Notes under the pieces: model-generated
Database searches by the model: none
The model's input: only the letters and a program-made list of their open reading frames with translations
Told to the model about the DNA's origin: nothing
From: Massilia sp. CFBP 13721
GTDB taxonomy: Bacteria; Pseudomonadota; Gammaproteobacteria; Burkholderiales; Burkholderiaceae_D
Direction of reading: 5' to 3'
NCBI RefSeq assembly: GCF_014842025.1
Contig: NZ_JACYUY010000003.1
Span: forward strand, 62,001-126,000
Length of the DNA stretch: 64,000 bases
Shown: piece by piece, positions 47,682 to 56,018 of the stretch
Layout: every line of letters starts with the position of its first letter
Position numbering within the stretch: the stretch's first letter is position 1
Position numbers and translations under genes: made by a program

Positions 47682-47905
47682 CGTAGGGTGGGCGGCTATA
47701 CCCTGAATGCTGTACAACCGCTGCCTTGACGCCGCCCACGCCGACGATGTTCACCCGGTGCTGTGGAGCCGACCACCCTACCTCCTTGTACCGGTCGACG
47801 GTAGGGTGGGCGCCCTGTGCCCACGCGAAAGCATGCGCGGTGTTGGCTCCGTTGTGATGGAACGTCTACGCATCGTTCCGCGTGGGCACAGGGCGCCCAC
47901 CCTAC
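47682..47905. repeat. REP/REPIN-like repeat cluster, four units
   Basis: Units lie at 47682-47743 (forward, with a long 35-40-base loop), 47763-47781 (inverse, short, GTGGAGCCGACCACCCTAC), 47801-47827 (forward GTAGGGTGGGC...GCCCACGCG) and 47879-47905 (inverse CGCGTGGGC...GCCCACCCTAC). The last two are near-perfect inverted copies of each other and form a REPIN. The cluster fills the gap between two convergent genes. Confidence 0.85.
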
Positions 47906-47912
47906 AGCGTCA

Positions 47913-49874
47913 TCAATTCGCCGGCAGCACCATCACCTGCACGCCCGAGGCCGACGCTGGCGCGCGGTAGACGCGCTGGGTCGCTTTCTTGAAATCCTCG
48001 GGCTTCGCCTGCGGGATCGACATGAACGTTTGCGGGTTCAGGTCGACCAGCGGGAACCACGAGCTCTGCACCTGCACCATGATGCGGTGGCCGCGGCGGA
48101 AGGTGTGGTTGACGTCGCCGATGGCGAAGCTGAGCGCTTCGACCTTGCCCGGCACGAAGGGCTCGGGCTGCTCGAAGCTGTGGCGGAACTTGCCGCGCAG
48201 CGGATTGCCGCGCACCAGTTGCTGGTAGCCGCCCATCTCCACTGTGGGAGCGGCGACCTCGCCGCCCTTGTGCTCAACAGGCGTTTGCGGATACGCGGAC
48301 GGATACACGTCGATCAGTTTCACCACCCAGTCGGCGTCCGTCCCCGTGGTCGAGACGAACAGCTTGGGCGTCACCGGGCCGGCGATCGTCACGTCTTCTT
48401 CCAGCACCTCGCTTTGATACACCAGCACGTCGGGCCGCGTCGCGGCGAAGCGCTGGTCGGAGACCATGTATTCCTTTGGCATGCCGGTAGCGGCATAGCC
48501 GATGAAGGGGACCGGCTTGAGCGGGTCGGCCACGTATTCGTCGTAGGCTGGCATCACAGCAACCCCGGCGGCGGCCGGCTGCGTCCATGCCAGCTTGCCG
48601 CCGGCGCCGAAGTACAGCGTGCGCGATTTGGCCTGCTGCGGCGGCCAGGCGTTGTAGCGGCGCCAGACGTTGCTGCCGGTTTCGAACGCCGTGACTTCGG
48701 CAATCGGCGCCGCCGGCTTGACGCCTTTCAGGTGCTGTTCGAAGAACGGGAATTGCAGCTTCTTGCGAAACCAGGCCGCGGTCGCGCTGTCGAAGTTCAC
48801 ATGGCCGAGCCGTGCGCCCTCGCCGCGCGCCCAGCCGCCATGCACCCACGGCCCGATCACCAGGCTGTTGACGATGCCGGGATTCTGTTTTTCGATGGCG
48901 CCATAGGTGGTGAACGGACCCTGCGGGTCTTCCGCGTCGAACCAGCCGCCCACCGTCAGCACGGCCGCCTTGATGTTCTTCAGGTGCGGCGCGATCGCGC
49001 GCGATTGCCAGAAGCTGTCGTAGGTGTCGTGCTCGATGTTCGGCATGAACAGCGCGCGCTGCTCGCGGCTCATGCTGGCGGCGATGTTCGACAGGGTCAG
49101 GTGCCCCAGGAAGAAGTCGTAGCCGCTGGTGGTGCCGTAGTCGAATCCGGCCCAGGTCTTGGGCAGCGGGGTCGGGTTCTGCGCTTCGGTGAAGGCGGCG
49201 TAGAAACCGAAGTTCGCGGCCAGCATGAAGGCGCCGCCGTGATAGGAATCGTCGCCCATGTACAGGTCGGTCACCGGCGCCTGCGGCGAGGCCGCCTTGA
49301 TCGCCGGGTGCGAATCGATGATGCTGGCCGCCGTATAAAAGCCCGGATAACTGATGCCGTGGATGCCGACTTTGCCGTTGTTGTTGGGGACGTTCTTCAA
49401 CAGCCAGGCCACGCTGTCGTGCATGTCCTGGCTTTCGATGCCTTCGCCGGCGGCGCGCTTGGCCTGGCCGTGCGGCGTCATTTCCTGCCACTTCCCTTCC
49501 GACATGTAGCGCCCGCGCACGTCCTGCTCGACGAAGATGTAGCCGGCATCCTCGAATTCGCGCGACGGCCCGATGTGCTCCGGGAACCAGTCGACGCCGT
49601 AGCGCAGTTCGCCCTGGGCCTCGACGCCGGCGCTGTAGGGCGTGCGCGTCATCAGGAAGGGATAGGGGCGGCTGGCGTCCTTGGGCACGTACACGACCGT
49701 GAAGAGTTTGACGCCGTCGCGCATCGGGATGCGGTATTCGTACTTGGTATAGCTGGCACGCAGGTTGTGCCTGGCGACTGGCGCATCAGCCTCGGCGGCC
49801 TGGGCGGCCAGGCTGGCGCCGGGGCCAAAGGCAAGCGCCAGGCTCAGCGCAAGAAGGGACAGCGGACGACGCAT
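47913..49874 (-). CDS. Secreted CocE/NonD family S15-type hydrolase
   Basis: 653 residues. The signal peptide MRRPLSLLALSLALAFGPG...AQA is followed by an alpha/beta-hydrolase domain and a C-terminal jelly-roll (X-Pro dipeptidyl-peptidase C-terminal type, from about 420). The triad is visible: S175 in IHGISYPGFYTAAS (GxSYxG), Asp in GGWFDAEDPQG and His in GPWVHGGW. Relatives include alpha-amino-acid ester hydrolases, glutaryl-acylases and cocaine esterase, so it may act on esters or amides of amino acids in the periplasm or outside. The precise substrate is not determined. Its 3' end abuts the REP cluster. Confidence 0.9.
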   Translation of the reverse strand: MRRPLSLLALSLALAFGPGASLAAQAAEADAPVARHNLRASYTKYEYRIPMRDGVKLFTVVYVPKDASRPYPFLMTRTPYSAGVEAQGELRYGVDWFPEHIGPSREFEDAGYIFVEQDVRGRYMSEGKWQEMTPHGQAKRAAGEGIESQDMHDSVAWLLKNVPNNNGKVGIHGISYPGFYTAASIIDSHPAIKAASPQAPVTDLYMGDDSYHGGAFMLAANFGFYAAFTEAQNPTPLPKTWAGFDYGTTSGYDFFLGHLTLSNIAASMSREQRALFMPNIEHDTYDSFWQSRAIAPHLKNIKAAVLTVGGWFDAEDPQGPFTTYGAIEKQNPGIVNSLVIGPWVHGGWARGEGARLGHVNFDSATAAWFRKKLQFPFFEQHLKGVKPAAPIAEVTAFETGSNVWRRYNAWPPQQAKSRTLYFGAGGKLAWTQPAAAGVAVMPAYDEYVADPLKPVPFIGYAATGMPKEYMVSDQRFAATRPDVLVYQSEVLEEDVTIAGPVTPKLFVSTTGTDADWVVKLIDVYPSAYPQTPVEHKGGEVAAPTVEMGGYQQLVRGNPLRGKFRHSFEQPEPFVPGKVEALSFAIGDVNHTFRRGHRIMVQVQSSWFPLVDLNPQTFMSIPQAKPEDFKKATQRVYRAPASASGVQVMVLPAN

Positions 49875-49994
49875 GGCGGATTCTTTCTGGACGAATACAC
49901 GGGGCCGCCAGTGTAATCTGTTTCAGAAAGGAATTGTCATGCGGTCAAGTTGAATAGACGGCGCGCCGGCAGGACCGGCGCGCCCTGCTTGCAT

Positions 49995-52900
49995 TCAGCG
50001 TACACACTGGCGCTGCGCACCCACGCTGCCCTGCGGCGGTTCGATCATCGGCATCAGGCTTGGCGCCAGCGTCACCAGCAGCTGCACCGGCAAGGCGCTG
50101 GTGAAGTCGTAGTTTTCCGACTGCGGACCGTGCACGTACGCGGTCATCGACCCGAAGAAGCGCTCGCCGATGTTGAAGACAAAGGTCGCCGACCGGTTCA
50201 CGTAACGCGACTCGATCAGGCGCCCGCCGCGGGCATACACGTCGAAGCGCTGGTCGCCGGTGCCGGTCTTGCCGCCGACGGCAATCACGTTGCCGTCCGC
50301 CGTGGCAAACGCCGTCTTGACGCGCTTGGCGGTGCCTTCCGAGACCACGCCGCGGATCGCATTGGCCACCGCACGCGCGACTTCCGGCGCCAGCACGACT
50401 TCCTGCTCGACTTTCGGCGCGCGCTTCACCAGCGTCTCGTATGGCGTGTCCTTGGCGAAGTGCAGCGAATCGATGCGCTCCACGGGTTTCCTCACGCCGC
50501 CGTTGATGATGATGCCCATCAGTTCGGCCAGCGCGGCTGGCCGGTCGGCCGACGCGCCCAGCGTGGTCGCATACGACGGCACCAGCGAGTCGAACGGATA
50601 GCCCATCTTCTTCCACTGGGCGTGGATCTTGAGGAAGGATTCGACTTCCAGCAGGCCGGCGATGCGCTTGTCCTGGGCGTTCTTGCGGTTGGTCTTGAAC
50701 AGCCAGGAATACACCTCCTGGCGTTCCTTGACACTGGCTTTCACCGCTTCGCTCCAGCCGGCTTTGGCATGGGTGCGCAGGTAGCCGACCAGCCACAGTT
50801 CCAGCGGGTGGGTCGAGGCGACGTAGCCGCGGTCGGCGAGCGACATGTTGGCCGGCGCGTACTGCTCGTACATCTTCTCGATGCGCTCCTGGTCGACTTC
50901 GTTGGTCGGCAGCGAGGCATTGATGAAGGCGCCGAATTCCTGCAGCGTCGCGTTCGGGGCGATCGTGCGGTGCACGGCGGCCAGCTTCGAGGCCGCCGGA
51001 CGCACGCCGGCCAGCAGCAGCGCCTGCGCTTCCGGATAGGTCTTGCCCTTGTACTTGTTCCAGAACTTGGCCAGGAAGGTTTTACCCTCGGCGTCGGCAA
51101 AGCGCGCCAGGTATTCGGCGCGGCGCGGATCGTCGGCGTCGGCCAGCAGCGCCGCCGAGGAGCCCGGCAGCTGGAACATGTAGTAGCGCGCCACGTCGCG
51201 CATCATGCGCACGAACACCAGATTGGTCGACTGCTGCAGCGCGTGCTGCACGGTCATGATCTTGCCGTTGTCGAGCTTGCTGAAGTTGCCGAAATAATGC
51301 AAGCCGCCGCCGGTGAAGAAGCCTTCACCCGGATTGGCCGAGTATTTTCGCTCCATCGCCGCCGCCAGCATCGGCGCCAGGCCACGGTCGGCGTTCGCCG
51401 GCAAGGTCTGGAAGTATTCGACGGCCCACTGGCTGAGGCGGTCCTTCGGATCGATGCGCACTTCGCGCAGCGCCTTCGGGTCCATGTCGCCATAACGCTT
51501 GTGCAACTGGTCGACGATGTCGAGGTAAGTCACGAGCGTGCGCAGCTTGGCGGTCGAGCCGAGGTCGAGCTTGGCCTGCTCGTTGATGTCGAGCGGCTGG
51601 TCGTAGTTGTCGGTCTGGACGCGCAGGTAGTTGACGTTGGTGCCGCGCTCCATCAGCGTGAAGCTATAGACCACCTTCGACGGGTCGCCGTTGCCGAGCA
51701 TGCCCTTGCCGGTCAGGCCGGCTTCCGCCGCCGCTTCCGGCGTGGTCAGGCGGCGCAGCGCGGCCGAGACGGCTTGCTGGGCTTCGGAGTCGAGCGTCGA
51801 CACCACCGACATGTCGAGGCGGTCGAGGTTGTACAGGCGCGGTTCGCCCAGCAGGTAGCCGAGGTGGTTGCGCACCGCGTTCGCGGCCTTGCGCGAGACA
51901 AAGGTGTTCGCTGCCGGCGCTTCGACGCCGGAGCCGAGCGCCGGTTTCAGTTTCACGGCGAGCGCGGCGTCGCGCAGCTGCGGCGTGATCACGCCGGCTT
52001 GCGCCAGCACGCGCAGGTGGCTGTTGGTCAGCGTCTCGAGGTCGGCTTCGCCGGCGCCGAGGTAATACGCCGGGCGGCGCTGCGCGATCATCAGCGACAG
52101 CGCTTCCTTGTAGACCAGCACCGCTTCCGGCGTGTCCATGCGGCCCTTCAGCGTTTCGCTGACTTTCTTGAAGTCGCGGCCGTACCAGACCCACATGCCG
52201 TCGCCGATGCCGTTGACTTCGCCGTAGCCGGGCTTGGCCGACAGCGGCACCGTGTTCAGGTAGTCGAGCACGATCTGGCGGCGTGAATTGGTCGTGTCTT
52301 CGCCGTCGCGGTAGGCGCGCAGCGTGGCCGAGGCCATCTGGATCAGCTTGTCTTCGAGCGAGGCGGTGCGCCCTTCCGGCGAGTGGCGGTATTTTTCGAT
52401 CTGCGTGGCCAGGGTCGAGCCGCCGGCCACGCGGCCGCCGCCGCTGATGCCGATGGCCGAGAGCGACTTGTCGAACACGGCTTTCGAGAAGCGGTCCCAT
52501 TCGACCGCCGGGTTGCGTTTCGGGTAGGCCGGGTCGAGCAGCTCGCGGTTCTCGATGAAGAGCAGGCTTTGCACCAGCAATTGCGGCGTGTCGTCGAAGC
52601 GCTCGTAGAAACGCTCCGGGAAGCGCGTCGCGAACAGCGGCTGGCTGCGGCAATCGAGGATCTCGAGGCCGGTGCGGGTCTTTTCGCTGTAGGTCGCGAA
52701 CAGGCCGCGGTCGGCCAGTTCCAGCATCTTGGGCGACATGCGCGCCTGGGCGTCGATGATGTAGTCGCGCGTCTGCAGCTTGGTGAGGAAGGCCGGCATG
52801 TGCGAATAGCCGAGACGGGCGTCGTACGGGCTCTCGGCCGGGAAGCGGATCGCGGGGCTTGCACCCTTTTCCATGCGGTAGTGCACGTCTTTCATCATGC

Positions 52901-53243
52901 CGGCGAAGATTTTCGCCTGCAGCGTCGAGGTGCGCGTTTCGTAGACCGCATACGCCGAGCCGGCGGCCACGACCACCAGCAACAGGCCGAACAGGACCAG
53001 CTTGCCGCGTCCCCTGCCCTTCGGCGGTTCGCCTTCGTGCTCGGGCTCGGCCGTGCTGCCGGACCCATCGCCGCCGTCGGCGGCCTCGGTGACGAGGGAC
53101 AGATGGGGCAAGGGCGGCGGCAACGGCGCTTCCTGTGCTTCCTGCGCTGACGCATCGATTGCGGGCGCGGCATTGCCGTCGGCTTGTCCGCGCAAGGCGC
53201 GAAATACGTTACGTGGCCGTTTGAAACGGCGGGTGCTTTCCAT
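49995..53243 (-). CDS. Class A penicillin-binding protein (transglycosylase/transpeptidase)
   Basis: 1082 residues, longer than E. coli PBP1a (850). A cytoplasmic Pro/Glu-rich arm of about 78 residues precedes one membrane helix (81-100). The GT51 glycosyltransferase domain has E231 in LLFIENRELLDP and RVAGGSTLATQIEKYRHSP. The transpeptidase domain has S563-T-A-K566 and the KTG motif near K992 (GGKTGTGDQ). About 100 residues between membrane and GT51, and a long insert before KTG, are unlike PBP1a/1b. It would polymerise and crosslink peptidoglycan in the periplasm. It is a non-canonical member and may have a specialised role. No strong ribosome site is seen at the ATG. Confidence 0.9.
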   Translation of the reverse strand: MESTRRFKRPRNVFRALRGQADGNAAPAIDASAQEAQEAPLPPPLPHLSLVTEAADGGDGSGSTAEPEHEGEPPKGRGRGKLVLFGLLLVVVAAGSAYAVYETRTSTLQAKIFAGMMKDVHYRMEKGASPAIRFPAESPYDARLGYSHMPAFLTKLQTRDYIIDAQARMSPKMLELADRGLFATYSEKTRTGLEILDCRSQPLFATRFPERFYERFDDTPQLLVQSLLFIENRELLDPAYPKRNPAVEWDRFSKAVFDKSLSAIGISGGGRVAGGSTLATQIEKYRHSPEGRTASLEDKLIQMASATLRAYRDGEDTTNSRRQIVLDYLNTVPLSAKPGYGEVNGIGDGMWVWYGRDFKKVSETLKGRMDTPEAVLVYKEALSLMIAQRRPAYYLGAGEADLETLTNSHLRVLAQAGVITPQLRDAALAVKLKPALGSGVEAPAANTFVSRKAANAVRNHLGYLLGEPRLYNLDRLDMSVVSTLDSEAQQAVSAALRRLTTPEAAAEAGLTGKGMLGNGDPSKVVYSFTLMERGTNVNYLRVQTDNYDQPLDINEQAKLDLGSTAKLRTLVTYLDIVDQLHKRYGDMDPKALREVRIDPKDRLSQWAVEYFQTLPANADRGLAPMLAAAMERKYSANPGEGFFTGGGLHYFGNFSKLDNGKIMTVQHALQQSTNLVFVRMMRDVARYYMFQLPGSSAALLADADDPRRAEYLARFADAEGKTFLAKFWNKYKGKTYPEAQALLLAGVRPAASKLAAVHRTIAPNATLQEFGAFINASLPTNEVDQERIEKMYEQYAPANMSLADRGYVASTHPLELWLVGYLRTHAKAGWSEAVKASVKERQEVYSWLFKTNRKNAQDKRIAGLLEVESFLKIHAQWKKMGYPFDSLVPSYATTLGASADRPAALAELMGIIINGGVRKPVERIDSLHFAKDTPYETLVKRAPKVEQEVVLAPEVARAVANAIRGVVSEGTAKRVKTAFATADGNVIAVGGKTGTGDQRFDVYARGGRLIESRYVNRSATFVFNIGERFFGSMTAYVHGPQSENYDFTSALPVQLLVTLAPSLMPMIEPPQGSVGAQRQCVR

Positions 53244-53524
53244 GATGGCTTAACCGGTGTGAATCGTTTTTCCTGCAATCCCTAGTCAACCTGCTCGCCA
53301 TCCCTGCTGCCGGTCTGTTCGAGTAATTGAAGTGGTCTTTTGTTCGTATTTGGGCACCGAAATTCATGCGGGTCTTCGCTGCCCAAGTCATCATTCCACC
53401 ACATCAACAGGTTTTGCACGAAGCCCTGTTCAACAAATTTGACCTGCCCCGATTTTTTTCGCAAAAAAACAACGGCAGAGATAATGGGATGGCATTGATG
53501 CCTACAAGCATCGGTATTGTCATC

Positions 53525-54349
53525 CTACAAGGCGCGGATTTCTCCTTCATGACGGCGTTCGCGCAGCTCGTCCAATGCCTGCAGACAGTAGTACTGGTAC
53601 CACAGGCCGGTGAACAGGAAGATCAGCACGTAGAGCCAGGCGGACAGGATCGCCAGGAAAGGAAACAGCGCCACCGCCAGCAGCGCGCCGCCCATCCAGG
53701 CAATCCCAGGCAAGGCGCCCAGCACGCCCGAGGCCATGCCGATGCCCAGCAGCGGCCAGCGGCGCGCGTGCATGATCTGCTTGCGCTCAGCCGCGCTGGC
53801 ATGCGCGGCCAGCGCGTCGTAGCTCATCACGCGCGAGGCCACCCAGCCCCACAGCGCCGCCTGTACCACCACTGCCAGCGGCGGCACCGCATACAGGGGA
53901 ATGGTGCACACCCACAGCAGCGCGAACACCAGCACGCTGGTAATGTTCATCCAGATGCTGCCGGCGAAGCTGCCGCCCTCCTTCTGCTCGAGCTTTGGAA
54001 ACTGGTTGCGGCTGACGTATTTCTCGATCGCCGGCATGGCGAAGATGCTCATGAACAGCAACGCGGAAGCGATCATCAGCGGCAACAGCAGCAGGATCGC
54101 CACCAGCGGCACCACGACCACTTTCAGCATGCCCAGGCCAAAGGTTGACAGCCAGCTGCCGCCGCTCTGGAACCATTCGTTCTCGCGGAACACGGCGTCG
54201 AGCCAGTCGAACAGCGCCGGCCCGAAGGCCCACAGCAGGCCGCCCCAGACCAGCAGGGACAGCAGCAGCGGCACCAGCGACAGCAGCAGCATGCGCGGCG
54301 AAAAACCGGCGCGCAGGGCACGCGCCCAGGCGGTCAGGGCGCCGTTCAC
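53525..54349 (-). CDS. EI24 domain membrane protein
   Basis: 274 residues with six or so hydrophobic helices (MLLLSLVPLLLSLLVWGGLLW; VVVPLVAILLLLPLMIASALL; and others) and the EI24/CysZ-like block SALLFMSIFAMPAIEKYVS. Related CysZ proteins conduct sulfate, but this subfamily has no proven substrate. I favour the GTG start at 54349 (GGAG 7 bases before) because family members begin near NGALTAWARALRAGF. The frame is open to an ATG at 54469, which would add 40 residues holding CIFCHQEPHDHVC, a zinc-site-like pattern. It lies on the same strand as, and 281 bases upstream of, the penicillin-binding protein gene. Confidence 0.8.
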   Translation of the reverse strand: MNGALTAWARALRAGFSPRMLLLSLVPLLLSLLVWGGLLWAFGPALFDWLDAVFRENEWFQSGGSWLSTFGLGMLKVVVVPLVAILLLLPLMIASALLFMSIFAMPAIEKYVSRNQFPKLEQKEGGSFAGSIWMNITSVLVFALLWVCTIPLYAVPPLAVVVQAALWGWVASRVMSYDALAAHASAAERKQIMHARRWPLLGIGMASGVLGALPGIAWMGGALLAVALFPFLAILSAWLYVLIFLFTGLWYQYYCLQALDELRERRHEGEIRAL

Positions 54350-54508
54350 GCCGGGCTCCGGCACGTAGTCGGGATCGAGACAGACATGGTCGTGCGGCTC
54401 CTGATGACAAAAAATGCATTGTAGACGCGATTCCGCTGGCGGGCCGCCGATGGCGGTTTGCCGGGCCATGCACTACAATCGCCGTTCACAGATTATCGAG
54501 GGAACAAC

Positions 54509-54865
54509 ATGTCCACCACTACCACCGCTTCTGGCCTGCAATACGAAGACACCGTCGTCGGCGAAGGCGCCGAAGCGAAAGCCGGTGCCTACGTCACCGT
54601 CCACTACACCGGCTGGCTGCGCAACGACGACGGCACCCCCGGCGCCAAGTTCGATTCCAGCAAAGACCGCAACGACCCGTTCCAGTTCCCGCTGGGCGCC
54701 GGCCATGTGATCAAGGGCTGGGACGAAGGCGTGCAGGGTATGAAAGTCGGCGGCCAGCGCCGTCTGACCATCCCTGCCAGCATCGGCTACGGCGCACGCG
54801 GCGCCGGCGGCGTGATCCCGCCGAACGCGACCCTGATCTTCGACGTCGAACTGCTGAACGTCTAA
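54509..54865 (+). CDS. FKBP-type peptidyl-prolyl cis-trans isomerase
   Basis: 118 residues, a single FKBP domain. Active-site aromatic and acidic residues are present in VTVHYTGWL, KFDSSKDRNDPFQFPLG, VIKGWDEGVQGMKVGGQRRLTIP and YGARGAGGVIPPNATLIFDVELL. No signal peptide is seen, so it is cytoplasmic, and it should catalyse proline isomerisation in protein folding. The ATG at 54509 follows GAGGG. TACAAT about 30 bases upstream (54474-54479) is a possible -10. A GC hairpin follows the stop. Confidence 0.95.
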   Translation: MSTTTTASGLQYEDTVVGEGAEAKAGAYVTVHYTGWLRNDDGTPGAKFDSSKDRNDPFQFPLGAGHVIKGWDEGVQGMKVGGQRRLTIPASIGYGARGAGGVIPPNATLIFDVELLNV

Positions 54866-54882
54866 GTCATTGAAGTAAAGCC

Positions 54883-54910
54883 TGCCCCGCGCGCCTGGCG
54901 CCGCGGGGCA
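54883..54910 (+). terminator. GC-rich hairpin after FKBP gene
   Basis: The stem TGCCCCGC / GCGGGGCA has a 12-base loop and lies 18 bases after the stop. It lacks a T run, so it may be an inefficient or Rho-assisted terminator. Confidence 0.4.
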
Positions 54911-55053
54911 GCGCCGCATTGAGCTTCCCCCCTGAGCATCCCCTCTAAAATACCCCGCGAAAACGCATCCTCTCCCGTCCCCTGCGCTAAGATGGCCGCG
55001 CGCATTGCATGAACGTCAATGCCCCATCGCACAACCAGACCACAGGAGTTTTT

Positions 55054-55308
55054 ATGAGCTTGCAAGACCAGTTCACCCAGGCCCAGGCCGATTCGAAGAA
55101 CCTGCCGGAACGCCCGGACAACATGACCTTGCTGAAGATCTACGCGCTGTTCAAGCAGGCATCGTCGGGCGACGCCACCGGCGAGCGTCCAGGTTTCACC
55201 GACATGGTCGGCCGCGCCAAGTTCGATGCATGGGATGGCCTAAAAGGCACCTCGAAAGAGGACGCCATGCAGCAGTACATCGATTTGATCGAAGAACTGA
55301 AGGGCTGA
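55054..55308 (+). CDS. Acyl-CoA-binding protein
   Basis: 84 residues, the standard ACBP size: a four-helix bundle that binds medium- and long-chain acyl-CoA esters in the cytosol. The family signature is clear: LPERPDNMTLLKIYALFKQAS, then GERPGFTDMVGRAKFDAWDGLKGTSKEDAMQQYIDLIEEL-type sequence with the acyl-CoA contact Tyr and Lys. AGGAG lies 8 bases before the ATG. It may buffer acyl-CoA for fatty-acid or polyhydroxyalkanoate metabolism, in keeping with the PHA genes nearby. Confidence 0.95.
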   Translation: MSLQDQFTQAQADSKNLPERPDNMTLLKIYALFKQASSGDATGERPGFTDMVGRAKFDAWDGLKGTSKEDAMQQYIDLIEELKG

Positions 55309-55375
55309 TCAGCCTGCCGCTTTTGTGGGCCGGCGCGCAATGCGCCTATGCCCATGACAGTTGCACCTCGCGATC

Positions 55376-55520
55376 CGTAGGGTGGACTCCCGAGTCCATG
55401 CGGTGCACCTGTTGCGATTCGGCGATCTCAAACCCAAAAGGAACATTTGCGCCAGGTTTGGTATCCGCTGTTCCAGGCTGAATAAGCACTGTACCGCGTG
55501 GACTTGGGAGTCCACCCTAC
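55376..55520. repeat. REPIN-like inverted repeat pair
   Basis: A forward unit at 55376-55403 (CGTAGGGTGGACTC...GAGTCCATGCGG) and an inverse unit at 55494-55520 (CCGCGTGGACT...AGTCCACCCTAC) enclose about 90 bases. Here the stems use GTGGACTC/GAGTCCA instead of GTGGGC/GCCCAC, a coordinated change. It lies between the convergent ends of the acyl-CoA-binding and PHA-system genes. Confidence 0.85.
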
Positions 55521-55565
55521 AATAGCGATCTTCGAACCTTATGTCCGAGTGTGGCTACCATTGCC

Positions 55566-55847
55566 TCACGCCGCCGCGAACACCCGGCGCATCTTGTCCG
55601 TCACCTTCGCCTCGATCGCCGGGCGAAACGCACTCATCAGCAATCCCAGCCTGATCTGCAGCGCGGCGCGTTGTTCTCCCAGGGTCAGCGCGCCCTCGAC
55701 GCCACTGCGCTCGAAACGCAGCACATCGCCATCCCAGCGCCATTGCATGCCGAATTCGGCGGCCACCTTGTCGGCCACCTGTTGCGCCGCGGCGCGTGCC
55801 CGTTCCGGGCTCAGGTTATGTTCCTGGACGATCTGGATGTCGGCCAT
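55566..55847 (-). CDS. Polyhydroxyalkanoic acid system family protein
   Basis: 93 residues, starting MADIQIVQEHNLSPERARAA after AAAGGAAT. The pattern of an N-terminal helix (SPERARAAAQQVADKVAAEFGMQ), a short beta pair (WRWDGDVLRFERSGVEGALTLGE) and a C-terminal helix (PAIEAKVTDKMRRVFAA) fits the PHA_gran_rgn family found near PHA synthesis genes. It is cytoplasmic and possibly granule-associated; biochemical function is unknown. An upstream extension of the frame is ignored because the ribosome site fits this ATG. phaZ lies 4 kb away. Confidence 0.85.
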   Translation of the reverse strand: MADIQIVQEHNLSPERARAAAQQVADKVAAEFGMQWRWDGDVLRFERSGVEGALTLGEQRAALQIRLGLLMSAFRPAIEAKVTDKMRRVFAAA

Positions 55848-56018
55848 CTGATTCCTTTCTTCAACAAAATCTGCAAGACAATCCGCCATGATGCCAGTTG
55901 CATCGACGGGATGCCAGTCCGCTATGCAATTGATCCTTGTCAAAACCGCTTCCGTGGGGGGCGCGAGTATCGGCTGATGTATCTCAATCGCCGACTCAAT
56001 CACCCCAGGGATCACGCC

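Noticed and set aside
53425-53480. Symmetric T/A runs (seven T, CGC, seven A) between the penicillin-binding protein and EI24 genes as a terminator
   Set aside because: The stem has only A-T pairs, too weak for an intrinsic terminator; it may just be an AT-rich promoter element.
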